In this document: piece after piece, positions 1 through 8,169 of the stretch
How the letters are laid out: every line of letters begins with the position of its first letter
How positions within the stretch are numbered: position 1 is the stretch's first letter
Source of the DNA: Alphaproteobacteria bacterium
GTDB lineage: Bacteria; Pseudomonadota; Alphaproteobacteria; UBA2136; UBA6156
Reading direction: 5' to 3'
DNA: 35,942 nt
Assembly (NCBI GenBank): GCA_027483385.1
Contig: JAIXUT010000136.1
Span: 1 to 35,942, forward strand
Notes under the pieces: generated by a model
The model's database searches: none
What the model was told of the DNA's origin: nothing
The model's input: the letters and a program-made list of their open reading frames with translations, nothing else
Position numbers and translations under genes: made by a program

Positions 1-383
1 ACCCGCCCCTGCCGCCAGGCCCAGACTTTGGGCGCCACATAATGCACATGCGGCACGCCCAGTGGCTTCAGGCGCTTGGCCAAGCGCTGGTTAAAATCCT
101 GACCATCGATGGTAACAATTAATGCAGGTTTGGCTTGCGTGGCCAACGCTGCCAGCTGGTTCAAGCGGCGCCAGATACGGGGAATGGCTGGCAGCACCTC
201 GGCCAGCCCCATCACGGCAAGGTCTTCATACGGAAACAAACTTTGTAGCCCTTGCACGGCCATCTGTTCCCCGCCAACACCCATAAATTTTACCCCAGGC
301 ACTTGGCGATTTATTTCTGCCATCAGGGCGCCGCCCAAGCGGTCAGCACTCGGCTCGGTCGCGACGATGAAAATGCTAGGCAT
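1..383 (-). CDS. lpxB: Lipid-A-disaccharide synthase LpxB, N-terminal part (cut by window edge)
   Basis: LpxB is a family GT19 glycosyltransferase that joins UDP-2,3-diacylglucosamine to lipid X to make the lipid A disaccharide at the inner face of the cytoplasmic membrane. About 127 codons are visible; the rest lies beyond position 1. The translation opens MPSIFIVATEPSADRLGGAL, the family's nucleotide-binding start (usually GE.SGD..GA; here the Glu is kept and SGD reads SAD). FMGVGGEQM and a V.PKVWAWR segment, both typical of LpxB, follow at about residues 36 and 118. The ATG at 383-381 overlaps the end of lpxI by 8 bp, so the two are probably translationally coupled. It is the last visible gene of the envelope operon. 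Confidence 0.93.
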   Translation of the reverse strand, partial: MPSIFIVATEPSADRLGGALMAEINRQVPGVKFMGVGGEQMAVQGLQSLFPYEDLAVMGLAEVLPAIPRIWRRLNQLAALATQAKPALIVTIDGQDFNQRLAKRLKPLGVPHVHYVAPKVWAWRQGR

Positions 384-1197
384 CGGATTCCAGAAACAAC
401 CGATGCTGATTGGCCAGCTCCACCATTTTGGCCTGATTCAACAGCAGGGTTTTTTGCGCCTGAATCGCCAACCCCGTGTAGCCATACTTGGCCAACAGTT
501 CAATCGTGGTGGGGCCAACAAAGGGCATATCGGCCAGTTCGGTTTGCAGCAGTTTGGCGCGCTTAATTAAAACACCGCCCACGGTTTTGGCGTTACGGTC
601 GCCGCGCAGGTTGGCGCAGCGTTCGATCAGGGCATCGGTGCCTTCAACTGCCTCCACACCCAGCACCGCGCCGTTATGCACAATACAGGCCTGACCAATA
701 TCCAAATCCCCCAAAATTGCCAACGTGCTACGGCCCAGCGCAATGTTTTCGGCATCGGTGGGGGTGGGGCGGGCCTTGGCCAAAGCGCCCGCTGGCGCGA
801 GCAAGTGCGGCACCAGTTCGGGCACCCCCACCAACGCAAAACCCTGTTCGGTTAAAAAGTCGGTCACGCTGCGCAGCAAAGCATCATCGTGGTTCACCAG
901 CGCGCGGGCCATCAGTTTCAGGCCCGTGGCATCGGGCTTGAGGTTGAGAATACTCGGCTTATGCAAATGGCCAGCCAGCGCCACATGGGTGGTTTCGGTG
1001 GCCTTCAAATGCGCCAGAATATGCCCCACCTGCCCCAGATAAAATTGCTGGGCATGCACCTCGGGGGGGAGGCTTTCGGGCTGGGGCTGGCCATGAAAGA
1101 CCACCACCTGCACGTTCCAGCCCTTGGCCTGCGCGGCGGCGGCCATCAGGCTCGGCAGCGGCCCACCGCCTGCGAGAATGGTGAGTGTAGGGCTCAT
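376..1197 (-). CDS. lpxI: UDP-2,3-diacylglucosamine pyrophosphatase LpxI (DUF1009)
   Basis: LpxI hydrolyses UDP-2,3-diacylglucosamine to lipid X and UMP; it replaces the unrelated LpxH in alphaproteobacteria and some other lineages. The 273-residue protein has the usual family length. It opens with MSPTLTILAGGGPLP, the glycine-rich N-terminal segment, and carries the conserved C-terminal stretch around GPTTIELLAKYGYTGLAIQA. The reading frame extends 29 codons further upstream into lpxA, but the ATG at 1197 is preceded by GAGGAG (inside the last codons of lpxA) at good spacing and gives the normal N-terminus, so I chose it. It lies 4 bp after lpxA and overlaps lpxB by 8 bp. The lpxA-lpxI-lpxB order supports both the function and the alphaproteobacterial assignment. 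Confidence 0.93.
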   Translation of the reverse strand: MSPTLTILAGGGPLPSLMAAAAQAKGWNVQVVVFHGQPQPESLPPEVHAQQFYLGQVGHILAHLKATETTHVALAGHLHKPSILNLKPDATGLKLMARALVNHDDALLRSVTDFLTEQGFALVGVPELVPHLLAPAGALAKARPTPTDAENIALGRSTLAILGDLDIGQACIVHNGAVLGVEAVEGTDALIERCANLRGDRNAKTVGGVLIKRAKLLQTELADMPFVGPTTIELLAKYGYTGLAIQAQKTLLLNQAKMVELANQHRLFLESDA

Positions 1198-1201
1198 TAT
1201 C

Positions 1202-2035
1202 TTACTCCTCGGCAAAGCCCGTGATGCCGCGTTGGCTACCCAGCACGAAGGCGGCCAGCGATTTGACATCGGCCTGCTTCGCACTGCGCTGTAATTTACG
1301 GGCGCGTTCCTGCAGCGAAAGCGCTGTGCCGTCGCTCGCTACAAATAAATAATCGTAGGCTTCTTCCAGCTGGCGCAGCAGCGCATTTTCAAACCCGCGC
1401 CGACGGAGCCCAATGAGATTCAACCCCTTCAAGTTCGCGCGCTTGCCCGCCACACTGGCGTAGGGGGGGACGTCTTGATCCACCGCCGTGTGCCCGCCCA
1501 CAATCGCAAACTGGCCAATCCGTACCCGCTGGTGAATGCCGCTGAGGCCACCGATATTCACGTCATCGGCCAGCTCCACATGCCCCGCCAATTGAGCGTA
1601 GTTGGCCACAATGCAGCGGTCGCCCACCAGGCAATCGTGGGCCACATGGCTGCCTGCCATAAATAAATTATCGCTCCCCACCACTGTTGTGCCACCACCC
1701 AAGGCGGTGCCCACGTGCATGGTCACGCCTTCCCGAATATCGTTGTTATCGCCAATCAGTAAGGTGGTTTTTTCACCTTTAAATTTGCGGTCGGGGCTCG
1801 GTTGGCCAAGGCTTGCGAAGGGGTAGACAATGTTATCCTTGCCCAGGGTTGTTGCGCCCGTAATCACCACGTGGCTGACCAGCTTGGTGCCTGCGCCGAG
1901 CACCACGCCGGCACCCACTGTGCAGAAGGGACCCACACTCACTCCCGCCGCCAACTTGGCGCCTGATTCTACCACTGCGGTAGGGTGAACGCTGGGTTTT
2001 GCCGCAGCTTTGGCGGCAGCTTTTTTAAGTGTCAT
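1202..2035 (-). CDS. lpxA: UDP-N-acetylglucosamine O-acyltransferase LpxA
   Basis: LpxA performs the first step of lipid A synthesis, moving a 3-hydroxyacyl chain from acyl carrier protein to UDP-GlcNAc in the cytoplasm. The 277-residue sequence shows the left-handed beta-helix hexapeptide pattern through about residue 195 and the helical C-terminal domain after it (GLNLIGLRRRGFE). The catalytic His lies in GSHVAHDC. A short Lys/Ala-rich leader (MTLKKAAAKAAAKPS) precedes the usual start VHPTAVVESGA, making it about 15 residues longer than E. coli LpxA. The ATG overlaps the fabZ stop as ATGA, so coupling is likely and this start is preferred. Confidence 0.96.
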   Translation of the reverse strand: MTLKKAAAKAAAKPSVHPTAVVESGAKLAAGVSVGPFCTVGAGVVLGAGTKLVSHVVITGATTLGKDNIVYPFASLGQPSPDRKFKGEKTTLLIGDNNDIREGVTMHVGTALGGGTTVVGSDNLFMAGSHVAHDCLVGDRCIVANYAQLAGHVELADDVNIGGLSGIHQRVRIGQFAIVGGHTAVDQDVPPYASVAGKRANLKGLNLIGLRRRGFENALLRQLEEAYDYLFVASDGTALSLQERARKLQRSAKQADVKSLAAFVLGSQRGITGFAEE

Positions 2036-2475
2036 CGGGGCAAAACTTTCGCGGTAAAATTGGCTTCACACACCAAGGTTTCGCCCACATGGGCGGTGGC
2101 TGAAAATTGCAGAAAACCCATTTTTTCGCGCAGCTTCTGCACGTGTAAAATCACGGTCTGGTCGGGTTCCACGGGGGCCTGCCAGCTCAATTCGTTCACT
2201 TTGGAAAAGCGGTAGGCCACCTGGTCGGCCCGCAGCAGTTTATTCAGGCTGGTGTGGAGGGCGGCAGCCTGGGCCATGGCCTCCAGAATAATCACGCCAG
2301 GTAAAATGGGGTGGCCAGGAAAATGGCCCTGAAAGAAAAATTCATCGGCGCGAAACAGGCGCGTGGCGGTCAGCCGTTCGGCATCGGCTTCGTGTACGCG
2401 ATCAATCAGCAACATGGGTGCCCGGTGTGGGATCCATTCTGCCACGGCCTCTGGGGTGGTGGGCAAGTTTTGCAT
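2032..2475 (-). CDS. fabZ: 3-hydroxyacyl-[acyl-carrier-protein] dehydratase FabZ
   Basis: FabZ removes water from 3-hydroxyacyl-ACP in fatty acid elongation and competes with LpxA and LpxD for the same substrate, which explains its place among lpx genes. The 147-residue hot-dog-fold protein has IPHRAPMLLIDRV near its N-terminus, the catalytic His51 in GHFPGHPILPG and the catalytic Glu65 in IILEAMAQAA. Its length is normal. The ATG shares one base with the lpxD stop (TAATG) and the stop overlaps the lpxA ATG, so it sits in a tightly coupled lpxD-fabZ-lpxA series. Confidence 0.97.
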   Translation of the reverse strand: MQNLPTTPEAVAEWIPHRAPMLLIDRVHEADAERLTATRLFRADEFFFQGHFPGHPILPGVIILEAMAQAAALHTSLNKLLRADQVAYRFSKVNELSWQAPVEPDQTVILHVQKLREKMGFLQFSATAHVGETLVCEANFTAKVLPR

Positions 2476-3614
2476 TAGTAAACCTCGCCAACAAAGGCTT
2501 CGGGCATGAACGGGTTGGCGCTATCGGGACCGATGGGCAAGGCCGTTTTGGTGGTTGCGGGTTTGGCTTGCGCAGGGGTTTCAGGCTTGGCTGCCGCAGA
2601 TACTGGCCGCGTGCCACGCTTCACGCTTAACGCCAGCGCCGCCATTTGCTGGCGCCATTGCTGGATCGGCACCGCCGGCACGCCTGCCACCACGCTGCCC
2701 GGCGCTTCAATGGTTTTGGTCACTGCACTCTTGGCCGCCACCATACATTTGGCGGCAATGCTTAAATGCCCCGCCACCCCAACCTGCCCACCCAGCACGC
2801 ACCAATCGCCAATGGTGGTGCTGCCGGCAATCCCGCTTTGTGCGGCAATCCGCACGCCGCGGCCTAAGGCTACGTTATGGGCAATCTGCACTTGTTTATC
2901 CAGTTTGGTATCATCGCCGATGGTGGTGTCGTTCAAAGCGCCTGCATCGATGGTGCTGTTGGCGCCAATTTCCACGCGGTTACCAATTGTTACGCGGCCC
3001 AGATGCGGGATTTTAATCAGCTCATCGGCCGCTTGGGCAAAGCCAAAACCATCTTGGCCAATCCGTACCCCGCTATGAATTAAGCAATCGGCGCCCACAC
3101 TGCAGCGTTCCAGCGTTGCATGGGCGCCAACCTTGCTGCCTTTGCCAATCACCACGCCTGCGCCAATCACCGCATGGGCGCCAATGTGGGCGCCTTCACC
3201 CACCTGAGCGTTGGCATAAACCACCGCGTAGGGTTCGATGCGCGCCGTGGGATGAATGCTGGCCGAGCTGCTGACCACCGCAAACTGCGAAACCCCTGCA
3301 ACCAAAGGGCTGACCGGGTAAAACGCATGCAATGCGCGGGCGTAAGCTACGTAAGGCTGTGGGCAGATAATCGCAATGGTGGTGGCAGGGAGTAGTTGGG
3401 CATCGGCCTGGCGCACCAACACGGCGCCCGCTTTGGTGGCCTGGGCCATGGTCTTGTAACCCGAATTATCCAGGAAGCTTAAATCGGCAGCGGTGGCTTC
3501 ATTTAACGGGCGAATGGCGGCAAGTTCCAACGCCCCGCCATTGGCTGGCACTGGCACCCCCAAACGGGCACAGAGTTCAGCCACCGTTTGCCGCACGGGC
3601 GCGTGCTCAGTCAC
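2475..3614 (-). CDS. lpxD: UDP-3-O-(3-hydroxyacyl)glucosamine N-acyltransferase LpxD, with C-terminal tail
   Basis: LpxD adds the second hydroxyacyl chain to UDP-3-O-acyl-glucosamine, the third step of lipid A synthesis. An N-terminal uridine-binding domain occupies residues 1 to about 100, followed by hexapeptide beta-helix repeats to about residue 305. The catalytic His is in QIAHNVALG. At 379 residues it is about 40 longer than E. coli LpxD: after the usual trimeric helical end (QQWRQQMAAL) there is an Ala/Pro/Lys-rich tail that ends NPFMPEAFVGEVY. The tail looks disordered and is not part of the family core. It lies 11 bp after skp and shares one base with the fabZ start. Confidence 0.96.
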   Translation of the reverse strand: MTEHAPVRQTVAELCARLGVPVPANGGALELAAIRPLNEATAADLSFLDNSGYKTMAQATKAGAVLVRQADAQLLPATTIAIICPQPYVAYARALHAFYPVSPLVAGVSQFAVVSSSASIHPTARIEPYAVVYANAQVGEGAHIGAHAVIGAGVVIGKGSKVGAHATLERCSVGADCLIHSGVRIGQDGFGFAQAADELIKIPHLGRVTIGNRVEIGANSTIDAGALNDTTIGDDTKLDKQVQIAHNVALGRGVRIAAQSGIAGSTTIGDWCVLGGQVGVAGHLSIAAKCMVAAKSAVTKTIEAPGSVVAGVPAVPIQQWRQQMAALALSVKRGTRPVSAAAKPETPAQAKPATTKTALPIGPDSANPFMPEAFVGEVY

Positions 3615-3625
3615 AGCTTGGCGCT

Positions 3626-4135
3626 TTATTTATCCAGCAACGCATTGGTGCGGGTCAGCACGTCAGGGGTAATATCGGCCACGCTGGCGCCACTGAAAAA
3701 TACCATGCCTTTGGGCAGCACCAAATCGAAGCCTTTATCTTTGGCCAGCTGGGCTACCGCACTGCGCAGGCCTTCACTGAGGCGCTGACGCTGTTGCTGG
3801 TTTTCCTTTTCCAAACCAGTCTGGATTTTCTCGGCCTGCTGGCGAAACGCGACCAGTTCCTTGGCAAATTGGGCCTGCGCTTCGCGGGCTTTTTCAGGCG
3901 TCATAATCGCAGCCTGCTGGCGCAACAACTGCTGCTTGGCCAGCAGGGGCTTTTCCAGCCCGTCAATCTCGGCGCGGGCAGCCGCCACGCGGCCTTCCAT
4001 CACGCTGGCGGCGCGCTTGCTGGCGTTGGCTTTACCAATCACTTCGTTGGCATCGAACACGGCCACTTTCAGCTCGGCCCACACGGGTGCGGCCATCCCA
4101 AGCAGGGCGGTAACCAGAATAATTATTTTTTTCAT
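3626..4135 (-). CDS. skp: Periplasmic chaperone Skp/OmpH family
   Basis: Skp holds unfolded outer-membrane proteins in the periplasm and passes them to the BAM complex. The 169-residue protein starts with a Sec signal peptide (MKKIIILVTALLGMAAPVWA, cleavage probably after VWA). It is followed by the OmpH pattern LKVAVFDANEVI. A long charged Ala/Gln/Glu/Lys segment from about residue 45 to 125 is predicted to form the coiled-coil tentacle. The C-terminus (FDLVLPKGMVFFSGASVADITPDVL) matches the family's beta-strand return. It sits between bamA and lpxD, the usual place. Confidence 0.92.
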   Translation of the reverse strand: MKKIIILVTALLGMAAPVWAELKVAVFDANEVIGKANASKRAASVMEGRVAAARAEIDGLEKPLLAKQQLLRQQAAIMTPEKAREAQAQFAKELVAFRQQAEKIQTGLEKENQQQRQRLSEGLRSAVAQLAKDKGFDLVLPKGMVFFSGASVADITPDVLTRTNALLDK

Positions 4136-4162
4136 GAGGTCATTTCTTTTGTTAAAGCTGGA

Positions 4163-6424
4163 TTAAAACCGCGTCCCCACCGCAAAGCTGAAGATCTGGT
4201 CGCGGTCGCCATCGGCCTTGACCAAAGGCACCCCAAGCTGCAACCGCAGTGGCCCAATCGGGCTACGCCAGTTAAGCCCTGCCCCTGCCGTGATGCGGTA
4301 GGTCTGGTCGTCAATCACGCTGTTGTTGGTGCGGTCAAACTCGGTCACCACGCCGCCATCGGTAAACAGCACGCCTTTCACGCCAAGCTCGTTTAAGGCA
4401 TTGGAAATCGGGAACACCAAGTCCACGTTATGCCCCACCATGTACTTGCCGCCCAAGGCGTCATCGGTGGCGCGGTCGCGCGGGCCAATCCCGCCGTATT
4501 CAAAGCCGCGCAGCATATCCTGCCCGCCGCCTTGGAAGTGCTCGTAAATTGGCAGCTCGTCGCCCAAGGGTTCAATCAGGCCCACACGGCCACCCAGCGT
4601 TAGCGCCCAATCTTCCCAGATGGAATAGGTATAGGCCCCGGTTAAGTTACCGCGCAGGTAGCTGGTATCAAGGCCAAAGCCCGCGTACTCCGCCCCTGCG
4701 GTAATACGCGTCCCACGGGTTGGGTTCAGGACGCTGTCACGGGTATCGTAGGCCCAGGTGTTGGCGAGCGAAAGCGCACTACGCTCACGTTCTTCCAGCT
4801 TCACAAACTGGTTGGCACTGGCACCCACGCCTTCAATTTTCGTTTGCTTAAGGCCCAAGCGCACATCGTTGCGGGCAAATTCGTTCAGCGGGAAACCCAT
4901 GCGGAAGGCACCACCACTTACGGCCGTATCGTACCCGCTTTCATCCTGGAAGTCGGTACGGGTATTGAAGGCATCGGCACCCACGGCCAAGGGTTGGCCC
5001 ATAAAATAGGGCTCGGTAAAGCTTAAGTTAAAGTTTTGCTGGCGCTGGCTTAAGGCGTAATCAATCCCCACTTCTTGCCCGCGACCCAAAAAGTTGCGCT
5101 CGCGCACGTTGGCGGTGGTGAGGAGGCCGTCGTAGGTGCTAAAGCCTGCGCCAATGTTAAATTCGCCCGTGCTTTGTTCTTTTACCTTCACGTTTAAATC
5201 CATACGGTCGGGCTGATCGGTTTCCGCACGGGCAATTTCTGCCTTTTCGAAAAAGCCCAAGTAGGTCAGGCGGTCTTGGCTGCGCTTCACCTTTTCGCTG
5301 CTAAACGCATCGCCTTCGGCCAGCCGCATTTCGCGCCGAATCACGTAGTCGCGCGTACGGGTATTGCCTTCAATGTTGATCCGATCCACGTAAACCCGTG
5401 GCCCTGGCGTAATGGCGTAGCTCACGTCCACGCGCCGCGCGGCTTCATCTTTTTGGTAACTTGGTTTTACATCCAGAAACGCAAAACCCTTGCTGCCCAA
5501 AGCATCAATCAGTTTATCGGTGGTGTCATCCACGCGCTTGGCATTAAACAGTTCGCCTGGCTTCATGGTCACCACGGGTTGCAGTGTATTGATATCCAAC
5601 CCCTCGGCTTCGGCCTGCAGCGCCAACGTTACGTTGCCAAAATCGTACTGCGGGCCTTCAAACACAGTGTAGGTAATCACGAAATCTTTTTTGTCGCGGG
5701 AAAGTTCGGCCACTGCACTGGTAATTTGCACATCGGCGTAGCCGCGTTGCAGGTAAAAGCGGCGCAGTAGGTCGCGGTCTAGCTCTAGCCGCGCTGGGTC
5801 GTAGGCGGCATTGCCCGAAAGGAACCGCCACCAGGCGCTTTCCTTGGTGGCAATGACGGCATCGAGGTCGGCACTACTAAACCGCTGATTGCCCACAAAA
5901 TTGATTTTGGCAATCTTGGTTTTTTCGCCTTCGGCAATGTTATAAATTACGTCAACACGGTTCTGGTCACGCTGAATCAGTTGCGCATTAATTTGCGTGG
6001 TGAACCGCCCACGGGCGCGGTAGGCGGCCTGCAGCGCCTGCACATCGGCCTGTACTTTGGCGGGGCTGTAAATGGCGCGAGGCTTTAGCTGGGTCAGCTC
6101 TTCTAACCGCTTGGCATCCACATCCTCGTTTCCTTCGAACACCACACGGTTCACCAGCGGGTTTTCCACCACCTTAACAGTCACCACCCCAGCGGCATCT
6201 TGCACCAGCTCCACATTGGCAAACAAGCCCGTGGCAAACAGGCTGCGCACGATGCTCCCCGTTTGCGCGTCATCGAAGCTTTCACCAACCTTAAACGGTA
6301 AGTAGCTGGTGATGGTGCTGTCCTCCACGCGCTCGGCGCCCACAACTTTTATTTCAGTCACGGGGGCAGCAAAGATAATCCCCATAAGGCCTGAAAAAAA
6401 CACAATCAACGCGACGCGCAACAT
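4163..6424 (-). CDS. bamA: Outer membrane protein assembly factor BamA
   Basis: BamA is the Omp85-family core of the complex that folds beta-barrel proteins into the outer membrane. The 753-residue precursor has a signal peptide ending near IIFAA and five POTRA domains through about residue 400. A 16-strand barrel follows, carrying the Omp85 signature MLRGFEYGG (usual V/L-R-G-F motif) near residue 640. It ends FSFAVGTRF, with the terminal aromatic residue expected of outer-membrane barrels. Length is normal. It is between rseP and skp. The ribosome-binding site AAGGAAG lies in a small inverted repeat just before the ATG (listed separately). Confidence 0.97.
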   Translation of the reverse strand: MLRVALIVFFSGLMGIIFAAPVTEIKVVGAERVEDSTITSYLPFKVGESFDDAQTGSIVRSLFATGLFANVELVQDAAGVVTVKVVENPLVNRVVFEGNEDVDAKRLEELTQLKPRAIYSPAKVQADVQALQAAYRARGRFTTQINAQLIQRDQNRVDVIYNIAEGEKTKIAKINFVGNQRFSSADLDAVIATKESAWWRFLSGNAAYDPARLELDRDLLRRFYLQRGYADVQITSAVAELSRDKKDFVITYTVFEGPQYDFGNVTLALQAEAEGLDINTLQPVVTMKPGELFNAKRVDDTTDKLIDALGSKGFAFLDVKPSYQKDEAARRVDVSYAITPGPRVYVDRINIEGNTRTRDYVIRREMRLAEGDAFSSEKVKRSQDRLTYLGFFEKAEIARAETDQPDRMDLNVKVKEQSTGEFNIGAGFSTYDGLLTTANVRERNFLGRGQEVGIDYALSQRQQNFNLSFTEPYFMGQPLAVGADAFNTRTDFQDESGYDTAVSGGAFRMGFPLNEFARNDVRLGLKQTKIEGVGASANQFVKLEERERSALSLANTWAYDTRDSVLNPTRGTRITAGAEYAGFGLDTSYLRGNLTGAYTYSIWEDWALTLGGRVGLIEPLGDELPIYEHFQGGGQDMLRGFEYGGIGPRDRATDDALGGKYMVGHNVDLVFPISNALNELGVKGVLFTDGGVVTEFDRTNNSVIDDQTYRITAGAGLNWRSPIGPLRLQLGVPLVKADGDRDQIFSFAVGTRF

Positions 6425-6426
6425 GC

Positions 6427-6441
6427 AAAAGGCTTCCTTTT
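6427..6441 (-). promoter_or_regulatory. Short hairpin over the bamA ribosome-binding site
   Basis: On the minus strand the sequence AAAAGG-AAG-CCTTTT lies immediately before the bamA ATG. The 6-bp arms pair perfectly and include most of the AAGGAAG Shine-Dalgarno segment. The loop is only 3 nt and the stem is AT-rich at its base, so any effect on translation is uncertain. Confidence 0.35.
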
Positions 6442-6482
6442 ATTATGCCAATACTACGAGGAGCCGACCGCTGGTGCAAGCC

Positions 6483-7667
6483 TTAAGGGCGTGCTTCAGT
6501 GCCCTCTGGCGCGGCAGTGGCAGGGGTTTCATCGACCCAGCCAAAGCGCTTAACGTCGTTGAAGGTGGAAAGCAACGCCAGCCCCACAATGGCGATAAAA
6601 CCCACTCGAAAGGCCCACTCCTGCGCCATAGCACCCAGCGGCCGACCGCGCAGTTTTTCCAACACCAAAAAGACCAAATGGCCACCATCCAGCACTGGCA
6701 GCGGAAACAGGTTCACCACGCATAAATTGATGGAAATCAACGCCATCAAAATCAGCAGCGCATACACGCCACTGTGCGCGGTTTGGCTGGTGATATCGGC
6801 AATGCCCAAGGGGCCAGTCAGGTTTTCGGTGCCAATCGCCCCCGTAATCAGCTTCCAGAGCGATTTCACTGTCAGCACCGTAAACTCGGTCGATTTTTCA
6901 ACCGCCCGCTGCAGGGCACTGAATGGGCCATGGGCCACCGTGTACATCGCCCCACTTGGCGTAATGCCAAGGCGGCCTACGGTGTGGGTGTCGCCAAAAA
7001 TATCGGTATGGGTTTGTACCTTGGGGGTAAGTACCACGGTTTGTAGGCTGCTGGCGCGTTGCACCGTTAACTGCAACGGCGCGCCCGTGTTGGCTGAAAT
7101 GGCCTGCAACAATTCTTCCCACCCTGCCACGGGCTGGCCATTGAGGGCCGTGATGACATCCTTGGGCTGCAAGATTGCGGTGGCGGGCATGTTGGGCATC
7201 ACGCTGCCAATCTGGGCCTGTAGCCGTTGCTCACCCAACATAAACGCACCCCACAGCACCACTGCACCCAGCAGCAAATTCGCCAAGGGGCCCGCGAGAA
7301 TTACGTACGCGCGCTGGGCAATGGATTTGCTCATGTAATGCCCGGCCAAGCGGCTGCTGGTACTGGCTTTTAAATCTTCCTGCCCGAGCATCTGCACATA
7401 GCCGCCCAAAGGCAACCAGCCAACTTTCCAGCGTGTGCCGTGGCTGTCTTCCCAGCTCGCCAAAGCCCGACCAAAACCCAAGCTAAACGCCAGCACCTTT
7501 ATCCCTACGTGGCGCGCGGCCAAATAATGGCCGAGTTCGTGCACAAACACCAGCCCCGAAAGCAGCACAATAAACAGCACCACCGTGAAAGCCAGTTCAC
7601 CACCTGGGATTTGTTGGGCCAGATTGGCGAGGCGGGCAAGAAGGTCGGGGGTAGGATTGGTCAACAT
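6483..7667 (-). CDS. rseP: RIP metalloprotease RseP (site-2 protease, MmpA-like)
   Basis: RseP is an inner-membrane zinc protease that cuts transmembrane segments of anti-sigma factors and leftover signal peptides. The HELGH zinc motif is at residues 43-47 in the first membrane helix. A single PDZ domain follows at about 120-215 (LNGQPVAGWEELL). The second active-site motif NLFPLPVLDGGHL is near residue 310, with further membrane helices around it. The ATG at 7667 is chosen over a GTG three codons upstream, since AGGG lies 8-11 nt before it. The gene precedes bamA, as in many Proteobacteria, but the usual upstream neighbours cdsA and dxr are absent. Confidence 0.95.
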   Translation of the reverse strand: MLTNPTPDLLARLANLAQQIPGGELAFTVVLFIVLLSGLVFVHELGHYLAARHVGIKVLAFSLGFGRALASWEDSHGTRWKVGWLPLGGYVQMLGQEDLKASTSSRLAGHYMSKSIAQRAYVILAGPLANLLLGAVVLWGAFMLGEQRLQAQIGSVMPNMPATAILQPKDVITALNGQPVAGWEELLQAISANTGAPLQLTVQRASSLQTVVLTPKVQTHTDIFGDTHTVGRLGITPSGAMYTVAHGPFSALQRAVEKSTEFTVLTVKSLWKLITGAIGTENLTGPLGIADITSQTAHSGVYALLILMALISINLCVVNLFPLPVLDGGHLVFLVLEKLRGRPLGAMAQEWAFRVGFIAIVGLALLSTFNDVKRFGWVDETPATAAPEGTEARP

Positions 7668-7715
7668 GCCCTGCACCCTACGCTGAAGATTTTTAACTGA
7701 AAAGGCTTAAATTTA

Positions 7716-7745
7716 TTGACACTTAGTATACATTAAGATTAATGA
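7716..7745 (+). promoter_or_regulatory. Probable promoter of the small gene at 7807
   Basis: A perfect TTGACA (7716-7721) is followed 18 bp later by TAATGA (7740-7745). It lies about 60 bp before the ATG at 7807 in a locally AT-rich stretch. It overlaps the opposing rseP promoter. Confidence 0.45.
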
Positions 7746-7754
7746 TTTATTCAA
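7725..7754 (-). promoter_or_regulatory. Probable promoter of the rseP-bamA-lpx operon
   Basis: On the minus strand TTGAAT (7754-7749) and TATACT (7730-7725) are separated by 18 bp, a good sigma-70 pair about 58 bp before the rseP ATG. It overlaps a plus-strand promoter for the small gene at 7807, so the two transcripts would diverge from the same DNA. Confidence 0.5.
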
Positions 7755-7806
7755 CTGACACATCGCCATTTAGGCCGCCCTGTGGGCGAGAATTCGGAGA
7801 TATATC

Positions 7807-8148
7807 ATGGGATTTCTTGACCTTGAGGATGAGGTTGGAACACAAATCTACATTAGTGCTCCAAAACCCCAACGTAAGTTCGTTGGGATTCCTCAAACCT
7901 CCACACACGAGGTTATTAAACAGTTAAAAGAACAAGAGGTTGGATTCAAACACACAAAAGATCCAAGCCAGCGTCCATTTATCTCAACCAATGAGAAATA
8001 CGAATTTATCTGCTTACGCGTTGATGATCATCGATCCTGGAAAACTCGACTAAGCAATCTCATTCGCGCGAAACGAATCGGTTGCCCTGATTGCGCGAGG
8101 GTCGTCACAATCAAGAACCTTACGAAGCCGAAGCCGCCCCCTGAATAA
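7807..8148 (+). CDS. Small unknown protein with a possible half treble-clef zinc site
   Basis: I do not recognise this 113-residue protein. Its C-terminal half reads YEFICLRVDDHRSWKTRLSN, then about 10 residues later GCPDC. The pattern F-x-C...H.W...-N-L...GCP-x-C resembles single units of treble-clef zinc domains often found in DUF723/DUF4379-type and endonuclease-associated proteins; that link is my inference. There is no signal peptide or membrane segment. GGAG at 7796-7799 supports the ATG at 7807. Base and codon use is clearly more AT-rich than the neighbours. The gene runs against both flanking operons and has its own promoter and a hairpin at its end, which suggests acquisition. Confidence 0.7.
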   Translation: MGFLDLEDEVGTQIYISAPKPQRKFVGIPQTSTHEVIKQLKEQEVGFKHTKDPSQRPFISTNEKYEFICLRVDDHRSWKTRLSNLIRAKRIGCPDCARVVTIKNLTKPKPPPE

Positions 8149-8166
8149 GAGGAGGGCGGCTTCGGC
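8127..8166. terminator. 13-bp perfect hairpin between convergent genes
   Basis: GCCGAAGCCGCCC (8127-8139) is exactly complementary to GGGCGGCTTCGGC (8154-8166), with a 14-nt loop that contains the stop codon of the small plus-strand gene. It lies directly before the uppS stop (8170, minus strand). The T-tracts on both sides are weak, so it may be a bidirectional terminator or transcript-end stabiliser and not a classic intrinsic terminator. Confidence 0.6.
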
Positions 8167-8169
8167 CGT

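Noticed and set aside
3794-4396. A 200-codon plus-strand frame opposite skp and the end of bamA
   Set aside because: It lies wholly against two well-supported genes and its product is Gln/His/Gly-rich without motifs.
7742-7927. Short plus-strand frame before and overlapping the gene at 7807
   Set aside because: It starts inside the promoter, lacks a ribosome-binding site and has no recognisable content.
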